DNA of 64,000 nt from an uncultured Eubacterium sp. (GCA_934320655.1 CAKRFN010000014.1:1-64000), one strand, 5' to 3'. Shown: positions 25,907-35,407, counted from the stretch's first letter. The notes: generated by a model from the letters alone, not told the origin. Program-made: numbers and translations.

Positions 25907-27272
25907 GTGGCTGAACGGTAACATCCAAAGGATCTCTAAATATTACATAGGTTAGAAGACCAACACAAAAAATGAAATATACAGATATGATTCTTGGCCA
26001 GATCAGTTCTGCAGTGTACTCCCATTGTGGATAGATCACATAATCCGAAAAGGTGAGCAGAAAAAAGCAGATTGTAAAATTGACTGCACAGAGGAAACGC
26101 TTTACTGTTGGGCGGATGACGTATGCGAAAATCAAAAGTACGACAGCAGGGTACAGGTATCGGGGCATCATTTTAGTAGCAAAGCAAACGGTTCCGCTTA
26201 CAAGCAGTGCTGCCAGCAGGGGCAGGCGGGTGGTATCTTCCCGATACATGCAAAATGCAACGGCACTTAGGGCGACAAATAGGATGATGAAGATCGTTCC
26301 CCACGTGTGACAGGGGAGCGGACCAAAAGGCAGTTCCTGTGAGAGAAAATTGTAGCCGAGCAGCGTCCACAGGTTATAGGTGTTCTGACTGGCAAGTCCA
26401 TAGCTTTGTATAGAATTTACAAAATTGGCTGTGATGCCGCCTTCATACATTTTGTGGCTGGTATGATCCCAGACAAACGGCAGGTAGCATAAAAACATAC
26501 AAAATATAGCTGATAGTCCGCAGAGGAGGTTTGAACGGAATTTTTTCCAGTTAAAATCGTGTAGAAAGACATCATGTATGATCGCATAGAAGACGACCGG
26601 TGTGACGAAAATGGTCTGGAATTTGAACATGATCCCGGCTGCAAAGGCAAAATATGCGCACTTGAGACGGTGCTGGCAGAGCAGCCGGACGGTCAGAAAT
26701 ACAAAACATACATAGATGGCATCGATCTGGCTGATAAAAGCCGTTACGAATAAAAATGCAGGATTTAAAAGTGTGAGTAAAAGGATGGGAATGCCCTGTC
26801 CTTTTTTTAATGTATGTTTTGCCGTGCGATAGAGCATATATGCCATCGCAAATTCACAGATGATGGCAGGAAATTTCATGCACAGAATAAATGCACGTGA
26901 TGTATATGAGACAGGAATGTGAAAAACGGTGATAAATTTTGTGATCGGAAAGTATAAAAAATAAAACAGCGGTGGATAAATAATGTCGCTGTTTGCATAC
27001 AGACCGGCAAAGGGATGTGATTCGTTAGATAATCGCGTAATAACCGATACAAAGTATGCGCAGTCACCGGAATAGTTGGCGATGCCAAATGTGAGATTGA
27101 GGTATAGTGAGATGGAAAAAATAGCAACTTCAATAAGGAAAACGGTATTGTCGGACCAAGGGCATTCGAAGCGCTGTGTGCCCTTATAAATAAAGGGAAT
27201 TAAGCCGGTATAATAACTGAAAAACAGTAAGGTGAGTGTGTACAAAATGCTGATCGTTAATGCAAGCTTCAT
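25896..27272 (-). CDS. GT-C family membrane glycosyltransferase
   Basis: The 458-residue protein is hydrophobic with about eleven membrane helices. The first outside loop contains ANYSGDCAYFVSV with the catalytic-type Asp of GT-C enzymes, followed by SDIIYPPLFYFLYFP, the YPP motif common in mannosyl- and glucosyltransferases that use lipid-phosphate sugars. It runs opposite to the rest of the island but shares its end with rfbB, so it may add a second sugar to the same polymer. A good leftward promoter lies at 27311-27339. Confidence 0.75.
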   Translation of the reverse strand: MKLALTISILYTLTLLFFSYYTGLIPFIYKGTQRFECPWSDNTVFLIEVAIFSISLYLNLTFGIANYSGDCAYFVSVITRLSNESHPFAGLYANSDIIYPPLFYFLYFPITKFITVFHIPVSYTSRAFILCMKFPAIICEFAMAYMLYRTAKHTLKKGQGIPILLLTLLNPAFLFVTAFISQIDAIYVCFVFLTVRLLCQHRLKCAYFAFAAGIMFKFQTIFVTPVVFYAIIHDVFLHDFNWKKFRSNLLCGLSAIFCMFLCYLPFVWDHTSHKMYEGGITANFVNSIQSYGLASQNTYNLWTLLGYNFLSQELPFGPLPCHTWGTIFIILFVALSAVAFCMYREDTTRLPLLAALLVSGTVCFATKMMPRYLYPAVVLLIFAYVIRPTVKRFLCAVNFTICFFLLTFSDYVIYPQWEYTAELIWPRIISVYFIFCVGLLTYVIFRDPLDVTVQPPTY

Positions 27273-27310
27273 AGAATGGCTCTCTTTCGTTGTCGTTTAA
27301 TTTCAATCAT

Positions 27311-27339
27311 AGTGTAGCATATAAAAATCGCACAATCAA
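27311..27339 (-). promoter_or_regulatory. Promoter of the leftward GT-C gene
   Basis: TTGATT (27334-27339), 17 bases and TACACT (27311-27316) on the minus strand. Confidence 0.55.
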
Positions 27340-27369
27340 CGACGAAATCAAAATATAATCGCGAAATAA

Positions 27370-27398
27370 TTGACAAAAGAAAACGGTAGGTATATAGT
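27370..27398 (+). promoter_or_regulatory. Promoter of the secreted repeat protein
   Basis: TTGACA (27370-27375), 17 bases and TATAGT (27393-27398). ATCGCGA just upstream recalls the operator at the start of the island, but no full palindrome is seen. Confidence 0.65.
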
Positions 27399-27431
27399 GA
27401 AATGGAAAAAATAGAAAAGGAGGAGTCTGTG

Positions 27432-28235
27432 ATGAAATTCAATTTCGTACAGAAAAAAGGAGTTGTAGTTGCGCTTGCTGCAGCTCTCTCAGTAGGATCA
27501 TTTGCAGTTACTGCATTTGCCAATCCGGCGATTATTCCGAACAGTGCCAATGCTCAGAGTCAGAGTACCTCCGTACCTGACCCTACACCGACACCGACAC
27601 CTACACCGGGTGGAGGATCATCTGGTGGTGGAAGCACTAGTGGCGGCAGTACCGGTGGAGCTGGCGGTGGCGGCGGCGCTGCTGTAACTCCCGGCAAGGA
27701 TGACAGTAAACCCGGTACTGGCGAAACTAATCCAGGCAGCGATGGCACAACAACCATCCCCGTAGCGACGATCGTAGAAAAGGATGGCAAACAGGTTGCT
27801 GTCGATAAGGATGGCAATGTACTTGCACAGACCGTTGTTTTGCTCAATGGCAAAGAGTGTGTGACTAACGCAGATGGAGAGATTGTGAAGGCTGCTTTTG
27901 CAACGACGAAGGATGGCGTAAAGGTTTATGCCAAGAAAAATGGTCAGATTGTTAAGTCGGCAACTTTCATGGTTGAAGGAAAGAAGTATGCTGCTGATGC
28001 CAGTGGAGTGATTGCAGTCAAGCAGTTTGTTACGACTGCAAAGGGAAAGACCGTATACGCTGGAAAGAATGGTGTTGTTGTTACCAATAAGGCATTCAAG
28101 GTTGGCGGCAAGCAGTATGTCGCAAATAAAAATGGTGTCATTGTTAAGAATCGTTGGATCACCATAGGAAAGACCAAATACTTCTGCAATAAGAATGGTG
28201 TTGTTACAAAGACAAAGGTGATTAAGAAGAAGTAG
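27432..28235 (+). CDS. Secreted protein with Gly/Ser linker and C-terminal cell-wall-binding-like repeats
   Basis: The 267-residue product has a signal peptide (cut near AVTAFA), a short Pro-Thr stretch and a Gly/Ser/Thr linker to about residue 110. Four or more repeats of roughly 24-26 residues follow, of the type GKTVYAGKNGVVVTNKAF and GKQYVANKNGVIVKNRW. These resemble choline- and glucan-binding repeats but lack most of the aromatic residues, so a wall-binding role is likely though the ligand is unclear. No catalytic domain is present. AAAGGAGG supports the ATG at 27432. A terminator follows the gene. Confidence 0.75.
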   Translation: MKFNFVQKKGVVVALAAALSVGSFAVTAFANPAIIPNSANAQSQSTSVPDPTPTPTPTPGGGSSGGGSTSGGSTGGAGGGGGAAVTPGKDDSKPGTGETNPGSDGTTTIPVATIVEKDGKQVAVDKDGNVLAQTVVLLNGKECVTNADGEIVKAAFATTKDGVKVYAKKNGQIVKSATFMVEGKKYAADASGVIAVKQFVTTAKGKTVYAGKNGVVVTNKAFKVGGKQYVANKNGVIVKNRWITIGKTKYFCNKNGVVTKTKVIKKK

Positions 28236-28281
28236 TACAAATAGGAATATCGTTTGATATCAAGCGCGCATCTATGAATCA

Positions 28282-28320
28282 CAGCCCCGGCAGGAAATTT
28301 GCCTGTCCGGGGCTGGTTTG
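28282..28320 (+). terminator. Terminator hairpin after the secreted repeat protein
   Basis: AGCCCCGGCAGG and CCTGTCCGGGGCT pair in a GC-rich stem with one unpaired T, followed by GGTTTGTATTT. The T run is poor but the stem is strong. Confidence 0.65.
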
Positions 28321-28339
28321 TATTTATCGGTATTTTTGA

Positions 28340-28359
28340 AATCATGCGCAAAAAACAAA
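28340..28359 (+). repeat. Right copy of the 20-bp direct repeat flanking the glycan island
   Basis: Identical over 20 bases to 12079-12098. It lies just before the -35 box of pgi. Confidence 0.7.
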
Positions 28360-28361
28360 TC

Positions 28362-28390
28362 TTGAACCCATTCCCATTTCATAGTATAAT
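28362..28390 (+). promoter_or_regulatory. Promoter of pgi
   Basis: TTGAAC (28362-28367), 17 bases and a perfect TATAAT (28385-28390), 43 bases before the ATG. Confidence 0.75.
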
Positions 28391-28433
28391 TGGGAGAGTT
28401 TAGAATTTGATGCAAAATAAGGAGGAACGAACA

Positions 28434-30014
28434 ATGGTGGCATGGAACAATCTCGATACACTGGCTTCCTATGAGAAGCTGACAAAGACATCACCGGTAA
28501 ATCTGGTAGAGGTGATGAGCGGAGAAGGCGGCGCAGCGCGCGTAAAGAAATACAGCACTCCGATGGCGGCTGGTCTGACCTATCATTATGCGGCAAAGGC
28601 TGTGGATGATGATACGTTACAGGTACTTACCGATCTGGCAAAGGAGGCACAGCTCGCAGATAAGTTCAAGGAGCTGTACAACGGAGCAGTGATCAATACC
28701 GGAGAGAATCGTCTGGTGCTTCATCAGTTGACACGCGGACAGCTTGGCGACAAGGTAGAGGCTGACGGCGTGGACAAGCGTGCATTCTATGTGGCACAGC
28801 AGGAGAAGATCGCACAGTTTGCAAACGATGTACATGCAGGAAAGATCACCAATGCCTCTGGCGAAAAGTTTACAACAGTCGTACAGATTGGTATCGGCGG
28901 CAGTGACCTCGGTCCGCGCGCGATGTATCTGTCACTGGAGAATTGGGCAAAGAAAAACAATACCTTCAAGATGGAGGCAAAGTTTATCAGCAACGTAGAT
29001 CCGGACGATGCGGCAGCCGTATTAAATTCAGTTGATGTGGCACATGCACTGTTTGTACTGGTATCAAAGTCAGGAACGACCTTAGAGACACTGACAAATG
29101 AGTCATTTGTCAAGGATGCACTGAAAAATGCGGGACTGAATCCGTCAGATCATATGGTGGCAGTCACCAGCGAGACCTCACCGCTTGCAAAGAGCGATGA
29201 TTATCTGGCGGCATTTTTCATGGATGACTATATCGGAGGACGTTATTCTTCCACTTCCGCAGTCGGCGGAGCTGTATTGTCACTGGCATTCGGACCGGAA
29301 GTATTTGCACAGTTCCTTGATGGCGCAGCCGAGGAGGATCGTTTATCCGCAAATGAAAATGTATTGGAGAACGCAGCGATGCTCGATGCACTGATCGGTG
29401 TCTATGAGCGCAATGTACTCGGTTATCCGAGCACTGCCGTACTGCCTTATTCACAGGCACTCAGCCGTTTCCCGGCACATTTACAGCAGTTGGATATGGA
29501 GTCAAACGGCAAGTCAGTCAACCGTTTCGGCGAGTCGGTAGATTATCCGACCGGTCCGGTGATCTTCGGTGAGCCGGGAACGAACGGACAGCATTCGTTC
29601 TATCAGTTGTTACATCAGGGTACAGACATTGTACCGCTCCAGTTCGTAGGCTTCAAAAACAGCCAGATCGGAACGGATGTCGATATTCAGGGAAGCACCA
29701 GCCAGCAGAAGCTGTGTGCAAATGTCGCTGCACAGATCGTTGCATTCGCATGTGGAAAAGCGGATGACAACCGCAACAAGAACTTTGAGGGCGGACGTCC
29801 GTCCAGCATCATTATCGGCGAGCAGTTGAACCCGCAGGCACTTGGTGCTCTGCTGGCACACTTTGAGAATAAGGTGATGTTCCAGGGATTCCTGTGGAAT
29901 GTCAACAGCTTTGATCAGGAGGGTGTACAGCTCGGAAAAGTATTGGCAAAGCGCGTGCTTGCACACGAGACAGACGGAGCGCTCAAGGAGTTCAGTGATC
30001 TGTTGAATATTTAA
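28434..30014 (+). CDS. pgi: Glucose-6-phosphate isomerase
   Basis: The 526-residue enzyme interconverts glucose-6-phosphate and fructose-6-phosphate in glycolysis. It is of the longer class: VVQIGIGGSDLGPRAM, VSKSGTTLETL binding the phosphate, GGRYSSTSAVGG, the catalytic GEPGTNGQHSFYQLLHQGT, and the C-terminal SFDQEGVQLGK with the catalytic Lys. The frame opens at 28407 but the ATG at 28434 follows AGGAGG. It also supplies hexose phosphate for the dTDP-sugar route. It is transcribed alone. Confidence 0.97.
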   Translation: MVAWNNLDTLASYEKLTKTSPVNLVEVMSGEGGAARVKKYSTPMAAGLTYHYAAKAVDDDTLQVLTDLAKEAQLADKFKELYNGAVINTGENRLVLHQLTRGQLGDKVEADGVDKRAFYVAQQEKIAQFANDVHAGKITNASGEKFTTVVQIGIGGSDLGPRAMYLSLENWAKKNNTFKMEAKFISNVDPDDAAAVLNSVDVAHALFVLVSKSGTTLETLTNESFVKDALKNAGLNPSDHMVAVTSETSPLAKSDDYLAAFFMDDYIGGRYSSTSAVGGAVLSLAFGPEVFAQFLDGAAEEDRLSANENVLENAAMLDALIGVYERNVLGYPSTAVLPYSQALSRFPAHLQQLDMESNGKSVNRFGESVDYPTGPVIFGEPGTNGQHSFYQLLHQGTDIVPLQFVGFKNSQIGTDVDIQGSTSQQKLCANVAAQIVAFACGKADDNRNKNFEGGRPSSIIIGEQLNPQALGALLAHFENKVMFQGFLWNVNSFDQEGVQLGKVLAKRVLAHETDGALKEFSDLLNI

Positions 30015-30029
30015 TAAGAGTATGGTATC

Positions 30030-30065
30030 AAAAAGGTGCCCGCTTTTTAGGCGGACACCTTTTTA
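30030..30065 (+). terminator. Rho-independent terminator of pgi
   Basis: AAAAAGGTGCCCGC and GCGGACACCTTTTT pair almost fully around TTTTTAG, ending in T's. The A-rich left arm means it could also act on the leftward MATE gene's transcript. Confidence 0.85.
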
Positions 30066-30116
30066 GTTGCCGGGCATCTACAAAAACTGCCGGTGGCGGG
30101 TTCTGTAGATGTAAAT

Positions 30117-31460
30117 TTACTGTTTTTCAGCCTTCATCCATGTTCCACGCCGGTAGAACATGAGCGACAGCGTCGTTGCGATGCACCAGCCGACCGGCCA
30201 TGCACACCAGATTCCGGTGGCACCGAGTACCGTGCGGGAAAAGGCGTATGCCAGTACGACGCGCAGGATCAGATCGGTAAATGTGGCGATCATAAAGTTT
30301 TTCATGCGTCCCGCACCGCGCAGGATGCCGTCTGCAATAAGTTTTGCGGATACGACAAAGTAGAACGGTGAGAGGATCTTGAGGTATGTAATGCCTGTTT
30401 GCAGGGCGAGCGGTGTCGGTTCATCCAGAAACAGCCGTAGCACGATATTTCCGCCAAAGAAGTAGAGCAGACACAGCGGGAGGCTGAGCAGCCACACTAA
30501 TTTGATGCCGATGCGGAAACCCTGCCGGACGCGATCCGGTTTGTTGGCACCGAGATTCTGCGCCGTATAGTTGGAGATGCCGTTGCCGAGTGTTGTAAAG
30601 GATGTGATCACCAGATTGTTTAATTTTACGGCAGCGGAATATCCTGCCATGACCGGTGCACCAAATCCGTTGATAATGCCCTGAATGATGATATTTCCCA
30701 TAGAGATAAAGCTCTGCTGCAAAATGCTCGGAACCGCAATGATGACGATCTGCCGGAGCAGTCCTGCGTCAAAGATTGCTGCTTTTTCTTTTCCCTTGAG
30801 CGGTATCTTAGCCAGTCTGCGGAACACGACCACCATAGCGAGCACACAACTGATGCCCTGACAGAGAAACGTCGCCCATGCAACACCGGCGACACCCATC
30901 TGAAATGCCTGTACAAACCAGATATCGACGGCAATATTGGCGGTGGAAGAGACTGCCAGAAAATAAAACGGTGTTTTCGAATCGCCCAGCGCGGAGAAAA
31001 TGCCGGTTGCGATATTGTAAAAGAATACGAACGGCAGCCCCCAGGCGTAGATATCTAAATACAGCTTGGAATCGGCAAATACCTCGTCCGGTGTGCGGAT
31101 CAGCTCAAGCAGCAGACCGGAGCCTAAGATGCCAACGAGCATCAGCATGATGCATACGATACCGCTGAAAATGCAGGCGGTGTAGACCGCGGTTTTCATA
31201 GCCCGATAGTCTTTGGCACCGAACAGCCGTGAGACGACAACCGAGCAGCCCATGTTGCAGCCGAAAGCAAATGCAATGAAGATCAGCGTGATTTCATAGC
31301 TGTTGCCGACGGCAGCCAGCGCGTTTTCGCCGATAAACTTGCCGGCAACAAGGCTGTCTGCGATGTTGTATAATTGTTGAAAGATGATGCTGCCAAAAAG
31401 CGGCATACAGAATTTCCATAGTACGGTTTGCGGATCGCCAACCGTCAGATCCCTATTCAT
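30117..31460 (-). CDS. MATE family efflux transporter
   Basis: The 447-residue protein has twelve predicted membrane segments in two halves, with the family pattern (FCMPLFGSIIFQQLYNIADSLVAGKFIGENALAAVG at the start, split here by the usual Gly and Pro, and VSRLFGAKD in the first loop). MATE proteins export cationic drugs and metabolites using Na+ or H+. The substrate cannot be predicted. It is separated from pgi by the terminator and reads leftward with AGGAGG upstream of its ATG. Confidence 0.92.
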   Translation of the reverse strand: MNRDLTVGDPQTVLWKFCMPLFGSIIFQQLYNIADSLVAGKFIGENALAAVGNSYEITLIFIAFAFGCNMGCSVVVSRLFGAKDYRAMKTAVYTACIFSGIVCIMLMLVGILGSGLLLELIRTPDEVFADSKLYLDIYAWGLPFVFFYNIATGIFSALGDSKTPFYFLAVSSTANIAVDIWFVQAFQMGVAGVAWATFLCQGISCVLAMVVVFRRLAKIPLKGKEKAAIFDAGLLRQIVIIAVPSILQQSFISMGNIIIQGIINGFGAPVMAGYSAAVKLNNLVITSFTTLGNGISNYTAQNLGANKPDRVRQGFRIGIKLVWLLSLPLCLLYFFGGNIVLRLFLDEPTPLALQTGITYLKILSPFYFVVSAKLIADGILRGAGRMKNFMIATFTDLILRVVLAYAFSRTVLGATGIWCAWPVGWCIATTLSLMFYRRGTWMKAEKQ

Positions 31461-31541
31461 GTTCTAATTCCTCCTCAGTATACGATTTCCAGCAGCCATT
31501 GTAGCACAAATACGGCGGACTGGCTATACTGAGTTGACAAA

Positions 31542-32246
31542 TTAGTGTGCGAGTTCCTGTTCCTGTTCTTCCTTCTGAATGAACATGATCACAAAGCTGA
31601 TGAGCAGCAACGCACAGGAGATCCAGATCGTGTGCATTCCAAAGTGTGCGATCAGACTGCTGCCGACGGCGGCGCCACAGGCAAATAGCAGAATCACACC
31701 GAAATAATGGAATGATTTACGCAAGGTACGGATATCATGTGTCTGTGTGTAGTCACAGAATGCATCAACGCCGCTTCGCATATTACCGATACACATGGTG
31801 CTCGCATATGCATAACTGTTTACTTTGCGGAACGCTTGCACCTGCATGGCGCAGGAGAACGAGACAAGCGCATTGGCGAGCAGATTCAGTTTTTCCGGCA
31901 TAAAACCGACACAAAACAGTAAGATCAGTTCGATCAGTACAACGATTTGTCGCCAGTGAAAACGCTGTAGGTTCTGAAAGGTCCGCCGGATGAGAATTGT
32001 TGCGGCAACCCCCAGCATAAAAAACAGAACCGGAATGGCATAGTGGAGCACATTTGACCAGTTGCGCTCACAGATATTGGTGCTGAGCAGGACAATATTT
32101 CCGGTCTGTGCGTTGGCAAAAACATGGTCACGTGCAATGTATGTATATACGTCCTGTAGTCCGCCTGAAATGGACAGCAGAGCGGCAATTACAAAGGACT
32201 CGGACATTTGCCTGCTGGAATGATAACGGAATTTTGTAAAAGTCAT
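31542..32246 (-). CDS. DUF1275 (YoaK) family membrane protein
   Basis: The 234-residue protein has six membrane segments and the family's signature N-terminus, LLSISGGLQDVYTYIARDHVFANAQTGN, in which the GG-DxYT and QTGN motifs are typical. Function in the family is unknown, with transport suggested. It is the last gene of a leftward series beginning with purA and lies 25 bases after the ThrE-like gene, so co-transcription is likely. Confidence 0.88.
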   Translation of the reverse strand: MTFTKFRYHSSRQMSESFVIAALLSISGGLQDVYTYIARDHVFANAQTGNIVLLSTNICERNWSNVLHYAIPVLFFMLGVAATILIRRTFQNLQRFHWRQIVVLIELILLFCVGFMPEKLNLLANALVSFSCAMQVQAFRKVNSYAYASTMCIGNMRSGVDAFCDYTQTHDIRTLRKSFHYFGVILLFACGAAVGSSLIAHFGMHTIWISCALLLISFVIMFIQKEEQEQELAH

Positions 32247-32271
32247 GATGTCTCCTGAATGATAAATTTAT

Positions 32272-33612
32272 TTAGGTGCAATAGCGGAATGCCCGGTCGG
32301 TAATGATCCGCGCAAAGATCAGTCCCAGCGGCAGTGCCAGAATGATCAGCAATGCGGATGCCAACCATGAGGCTGCGGTCGAGAGGTGCATCACACCCAG
32401 ATTATAAAAGCCTTTGTATAAGTATAAACCCGGAACCATGATTACGATAGATGGAACCGTGATGGATATTCGCGGATATCCGGCATAGCCTTTTAGGGTG
32501 GATGCGAGAATCCCCGCTAAAAAAGCACCGATGAAGGCAGCCGCAGCCGGAGGCAGTGCATACAGGTCGATCAACTCTAACCGGAGCGTATTTGAGACAG
32601 CACCGATAATCCCGGCGGCAGCAGCAAGACGCAATGGACTGTTAAACATGGCGGAAAATCCGAACACTCCGCAAAAACCGGTTGCCATGCGTAAAAAGAT
32701 CCGTTGCCATAATGCCAGATGCAAGGGTAAAAACGCGATTGGTTTCAGCCCGAGCAGCATGGCAAGTATCCACGCGGTCATGGTTGCAACCGTGATGATG
32801 ATCAGTGAATACATGAGCCGTTCTGTGCCTGAACGCATATCGAGCTTTGCCAGATCGATTCCGCTCGTAATAAACGGAAATCCCGGAATGATAAACAGCA
32901 TAGAGCAGATATAACCGGCTTCATGCTGGATATTGACGGAACATACAATCTGAAGCAGCTTAAGCAATGCCGTATAGGTGAGACAGGCTGCCGATACAGA
33001 GGAAATGATACATAAAAACAGGGTAAAATGGTGTTTGGTCAGTTTACATCTGATATAATTTCCGATACCAGCACCTGTGAATGCACAAAACATTTCTATG
33101 ATACCACCGCCAAGCAGGAAAGTAAAGGCTCCGCAAGCCAGTGCAGCGGAGACTGCCAGCGTGAAGGGAGAGTACAGGCTGTGAATCCGTTCGATCTCAT
33201 CCAGCGCGGAATGGATATCCTCACAGCTTTGGGACAATTCTCTGCGCGCAAAACCGGACACAAACTTTTCAAGACGGTTGAGCTGGGAGGTGTTGACTCC
33301 GGTATTGGTCAGACACAGTGACTGGCTGAAACTATCGCTTCCGTCAAAACAGGTATAATTGATCGACATCAGACCGATGTCAACGGTACAGGTGATATTC
33401 ATGAGTTCGGACAGCTCATTCATGGAGCTGCGCACACGCCATGCTCCGGTACCGCAGGCGAGCATCATGATACCGACACGCCCGATCACGGATGCTTTTG
33501 CAGGAAGGCTTGCGTTCTGGATGGAAGCAGTATCCCCCTCATCGGCATACTCATGCCAATGGATATCCATATGATTTTTTTTCACGTTTATTTCTTTGGT
33601 AACAGCATTCAT
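32272..33612 (-). CDS. Threonine/serine exporter of the ThrE family, fused form
   Basis: The 446-residue protein combines the two ThrE halves. The N-terminal part (DUF1212) holds a soluble region with MLACGTGAWRVRSSMNEL and ends in membrane helices near FIIPGFPFITSGIDL. The C-terminal part (DUF3815) is multi-pass, with GTLASTLKGY-like order ILASTLKGYAGYPRISITVPSIVIMVPG. The fused order is that of Corynebacterium ThrE. It probably exports threonine, serine or small peptides. It starts 20 bases after the unknown protein gene. Confidence 0.9.
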   Translation of the reverse strand: MNAVTKEINVKKNHMDIHWHEYADEGDTASIQNASLPAKASVIGRVGIMMLACGTGAWRVRSSMNELSELMNITCTVDIGLMSINYTCFDGSDSFSQSLCLTNTGVNTSQLNRLEKFVSGFARRELSQSCEDIHSALDEIERIHSLYSPFTLAVSAALACGAFTFLLGGGIIEMFCAFTGAGIGNYIRCKLTKHHFTLFLCIISSVSAACLTYTALLKLLQIVCSVNIQHEAGYICSMLFIIPGFPFITSGIDLAKLDMRSGTERLMYSLIIITVATMTAWILAMLLGLKPIAFLPLHLALWQRIFLRMATGFCGVFGFSAMFNSPLRLAAAAGIIGAVSNTLRLELIDLYALPPAAAAFIGAFLAGILASTLKGYAGYPRISITVPSIVIMVPGLYLYKGFYNLGVMHLSTAASWLASALLIILALPLGLIFARIITDRAFRYCT

Positions 33613-33631
33613 AGTTTCACCTTCCGGATGC

Positions 33632-34429
33632 TTACAGATCTAAGCTGTTACTGCCGGCTGATTTTATCATTTCTTCACGGCATGACAAAACCAGTCCGTC
33701 GATGACGCTCAGATGGTGCAGCATCGTAGCTTCAAATTCGTGAATCGGTAACAGAACGCCCAACTCATCAAAGGCTTTTCCAGATTTGCTGCCGGTCTCC
33801 TGTCCGTAGAATACAATGGCGGAAAATGCCTCCCTTTGTATTTCATGAAAAGTAGACCAGATCACATCATATGCCTGCGCTTTGGTCAGGTTCAGCTGGA
33901 TCGTGTCAGGAAGCGCATAGAGTATGAGTATACCGCGTTCTTTATTTTCATGCTGCTCCCGGATATTCATGTCTGAGGTATAATATCTGACGAGGTCGTA
34001 GCCATCCGCCAGATATAGTTTGGAACGGGGAGCTGCATGATGGGCAGTGAAAATTTCATGAAACTTCTTATATTCGTGTCTGGACACCAGCTCTTTTTTG
34101 CTTTCAAGCAGATTTCCGTCGGGGTCAGTCAGAAGAATGGGGTTCTCACCGCATTTTCCGTGAAAACGCTTCGGGATCAGGTAAGCCTCTTTTAAGAGGT
34201 CAAACATGCTCCGGTTGCATATTTCAAGCAGCAGCGCACTGACATCCCCGTTTTTATATGCGTTTAGCAGAACTTCTGCAAAATGATGCGGATCGGGGTC
34301 CATGAACCGATTGTCATCACACAGATGATCGTAAAAAGTTTCTAAAAGTCGTTCGCAGGATTCGTTGGAGGAGAGGATTCTGGAAAAAATATTTTCAACT
34401 TCCTCTTCCCGTGGCAGTACAAGTGACAT
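33632..34429 (-). CDS. Protein of unknown function
   Basis: The 265-residue protein is soluble and acidic, without a signal or membrane segment. The N-terminal third is helical (EEEVENIFSRILSSNESCERLLETFYDHL). The middle has alternating charged and hydrophobic strands (SKLYLADGYDLVRYYTSD, GILILYALPD), and a His-rich segment HEFEATMLHHLSVIDGL is near the end. I do not recognise a family. It lies between pyrB (33 bases upstream) and the ThrE-like gene, so it is probably expressed with nucleotide genes. Confidence 0.65.
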   Translation of the reverse strand: MSLVLPREEEVENIFSRILSSNESCERLLETFYDHLCDDNRFMDPDPHHFAEVLLNAYKNGDVSALLLEICNRSMFDLLKEAYLIPKRFHGKCGENPILLTDPDGNLLESKKELVSRHEYKKFHEIFTAHHAAPRSKLYLADGYDLVRYYTSDMNIREQHENKERGILILYALPDTIQLNLTKAQAYDVIWSTFHEIQREAFSAIVFYGQETGSKSGKAFDELGVLLPIHEFEATMLHHLSVIDGLVLSCREEMIKSAGSNSLDL

Positions 34430-34462
34430 CAGATCAGCTCCTTTCCAGACGATTGATAAAAA

Positions 34463-35407
34463 TTATATGAGAGTTTTTTCACCGGTGACGGGGTCTGCAA
34501 TATTTAACAGTGACAGGATGAGCGCCATGCGCAGGTAAACACCGTTCTGCACCTGATCAAAATAGGCTGCTCGCGGATCGTCGTCGACATCCAGCGTGAT
34601 CTCGCCGACTCTCGGCAGCGGATGGAGCACCGGCATGTCTGCGGGGGCAAGCTGTAATTTGTCTTTGGTCAGCACGTAGGTTCCCTTGAGCCGGAGATAG
34701 TCCTCTTCGTTGAAAAAACGTTCCTTCTGGACACGTGTCATATATAGCACATCCAGCTTAGGCAGGATATCTTCGAGACTGTCTACCTCATAATACGGCG
34801 CATTTGCTGGCTCCAACGTGTCCTCAATCAGATAATCGGGGACGCGCAGCTCCTCTGGCGAGATAAAGTAAAACTGATTATCTGGAAAACGTACCAGACT
34901 GTTCACGAGGGAGTGAACGGTACGCCCAAATTTCAGATCACCGCAAAAACCGATTGTGAGATGGTCTAAACGTCCTTTGCGCTGGCGGATCGTCATCAGG
35001 TCAATCAATGTCTGGGTGGGGTGGTTGTGTCCGCCGTCACCGGCATTGATGACGGGCACGCCTGCGTACATGGATGCGCGCAGCGGCGCACCTTCTTTGG
35101 GGTGGCGCATGGCAATAATATCCGCATAGCAGCTCACGACACGCGCGGTATCAGCGACCGTCTCGCCCTTGGAGGCACTGGATTGGCTGGCGTCGGAGAA
35201 ACCTAATGTCTGACCGCCGAGACCGAGCATCGCCGATTCAAAGGAGAGGCGTGTGCGTGTGCTCGGCTCATAAAACAGTGTGGCGAGCTTTTTTTGTTCG
35301 GCGGCGTGTGCATAGCTGTCCGGCTGTGTCCGGATGCGGTCAGCCAGATCCAGAATCCGCATCGTTTCTTCTTTTGTAAAATCCAATGGGTCAATCAGAT
35401 GTCTCAT
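34463..35407 (-). CDS. pyrB: Aspartate carbamoyltransferase, catalytic chain
   Basis: The 314-residue enzyme joins carbamoyl phosphate and aspartate in the second step of pyrimidine synthesis. It carries FYEPSTRTRLSFESAM (carbamoyl-phosphate loop), MRHPKEG, GDGGHNHPTQTLIDLMTI and HPLPRVGEI. No pyrI regulatory chain or other pyr gene is adjacent, which is unusual. The ATG at 35407 overlaps the purA stop (ATGA) and has GGGAG eight bases upstream, so it is preferred over the ATG two codons earlier. Coupled translation with purA is likely. Confidence 0.95.
   Translation of the reverse strand: MRHLIDPLDFTKEETMRILDLADRIRTQPDSYAHAAEQKKLATLFYEPSTRTRLSFESAMLGLGGQTLGFSDASQSSASKGETVADTARVVSCYADIIAMRHPKEGAPLRASMYAGVPVINAGDGGHNHPTQTLIDLMTIRQRKGRLDHLTIGFCGDLKFGRTVHSLVNSLVRFPDNQFYFISPEELRVPDYLIEDTLEPANAPYYEVDSLEDILPKLDVLYMTRVQKERFFNEEDYLRLKGTYVLTKDKLQLAPADMPVLHPLPRVGEITLDVDDDPRAAYFDQVQNGVYLRMALILSLLNIADPVTGEKTLI

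Noticed and set aside
27590..27700. Dense GGTGG-type repeats that look like a short tandem array
   Set aside because: They encode the Gly/Ser linker of the secreted protein and follow its reading frame.
12079..28359. Reading the 20-bp repeats as phage or ICE attachment sites
   Set aside because: No integrase, excisionase or tRNA gene lies between or next to them, so only a direct repeat is claimed.
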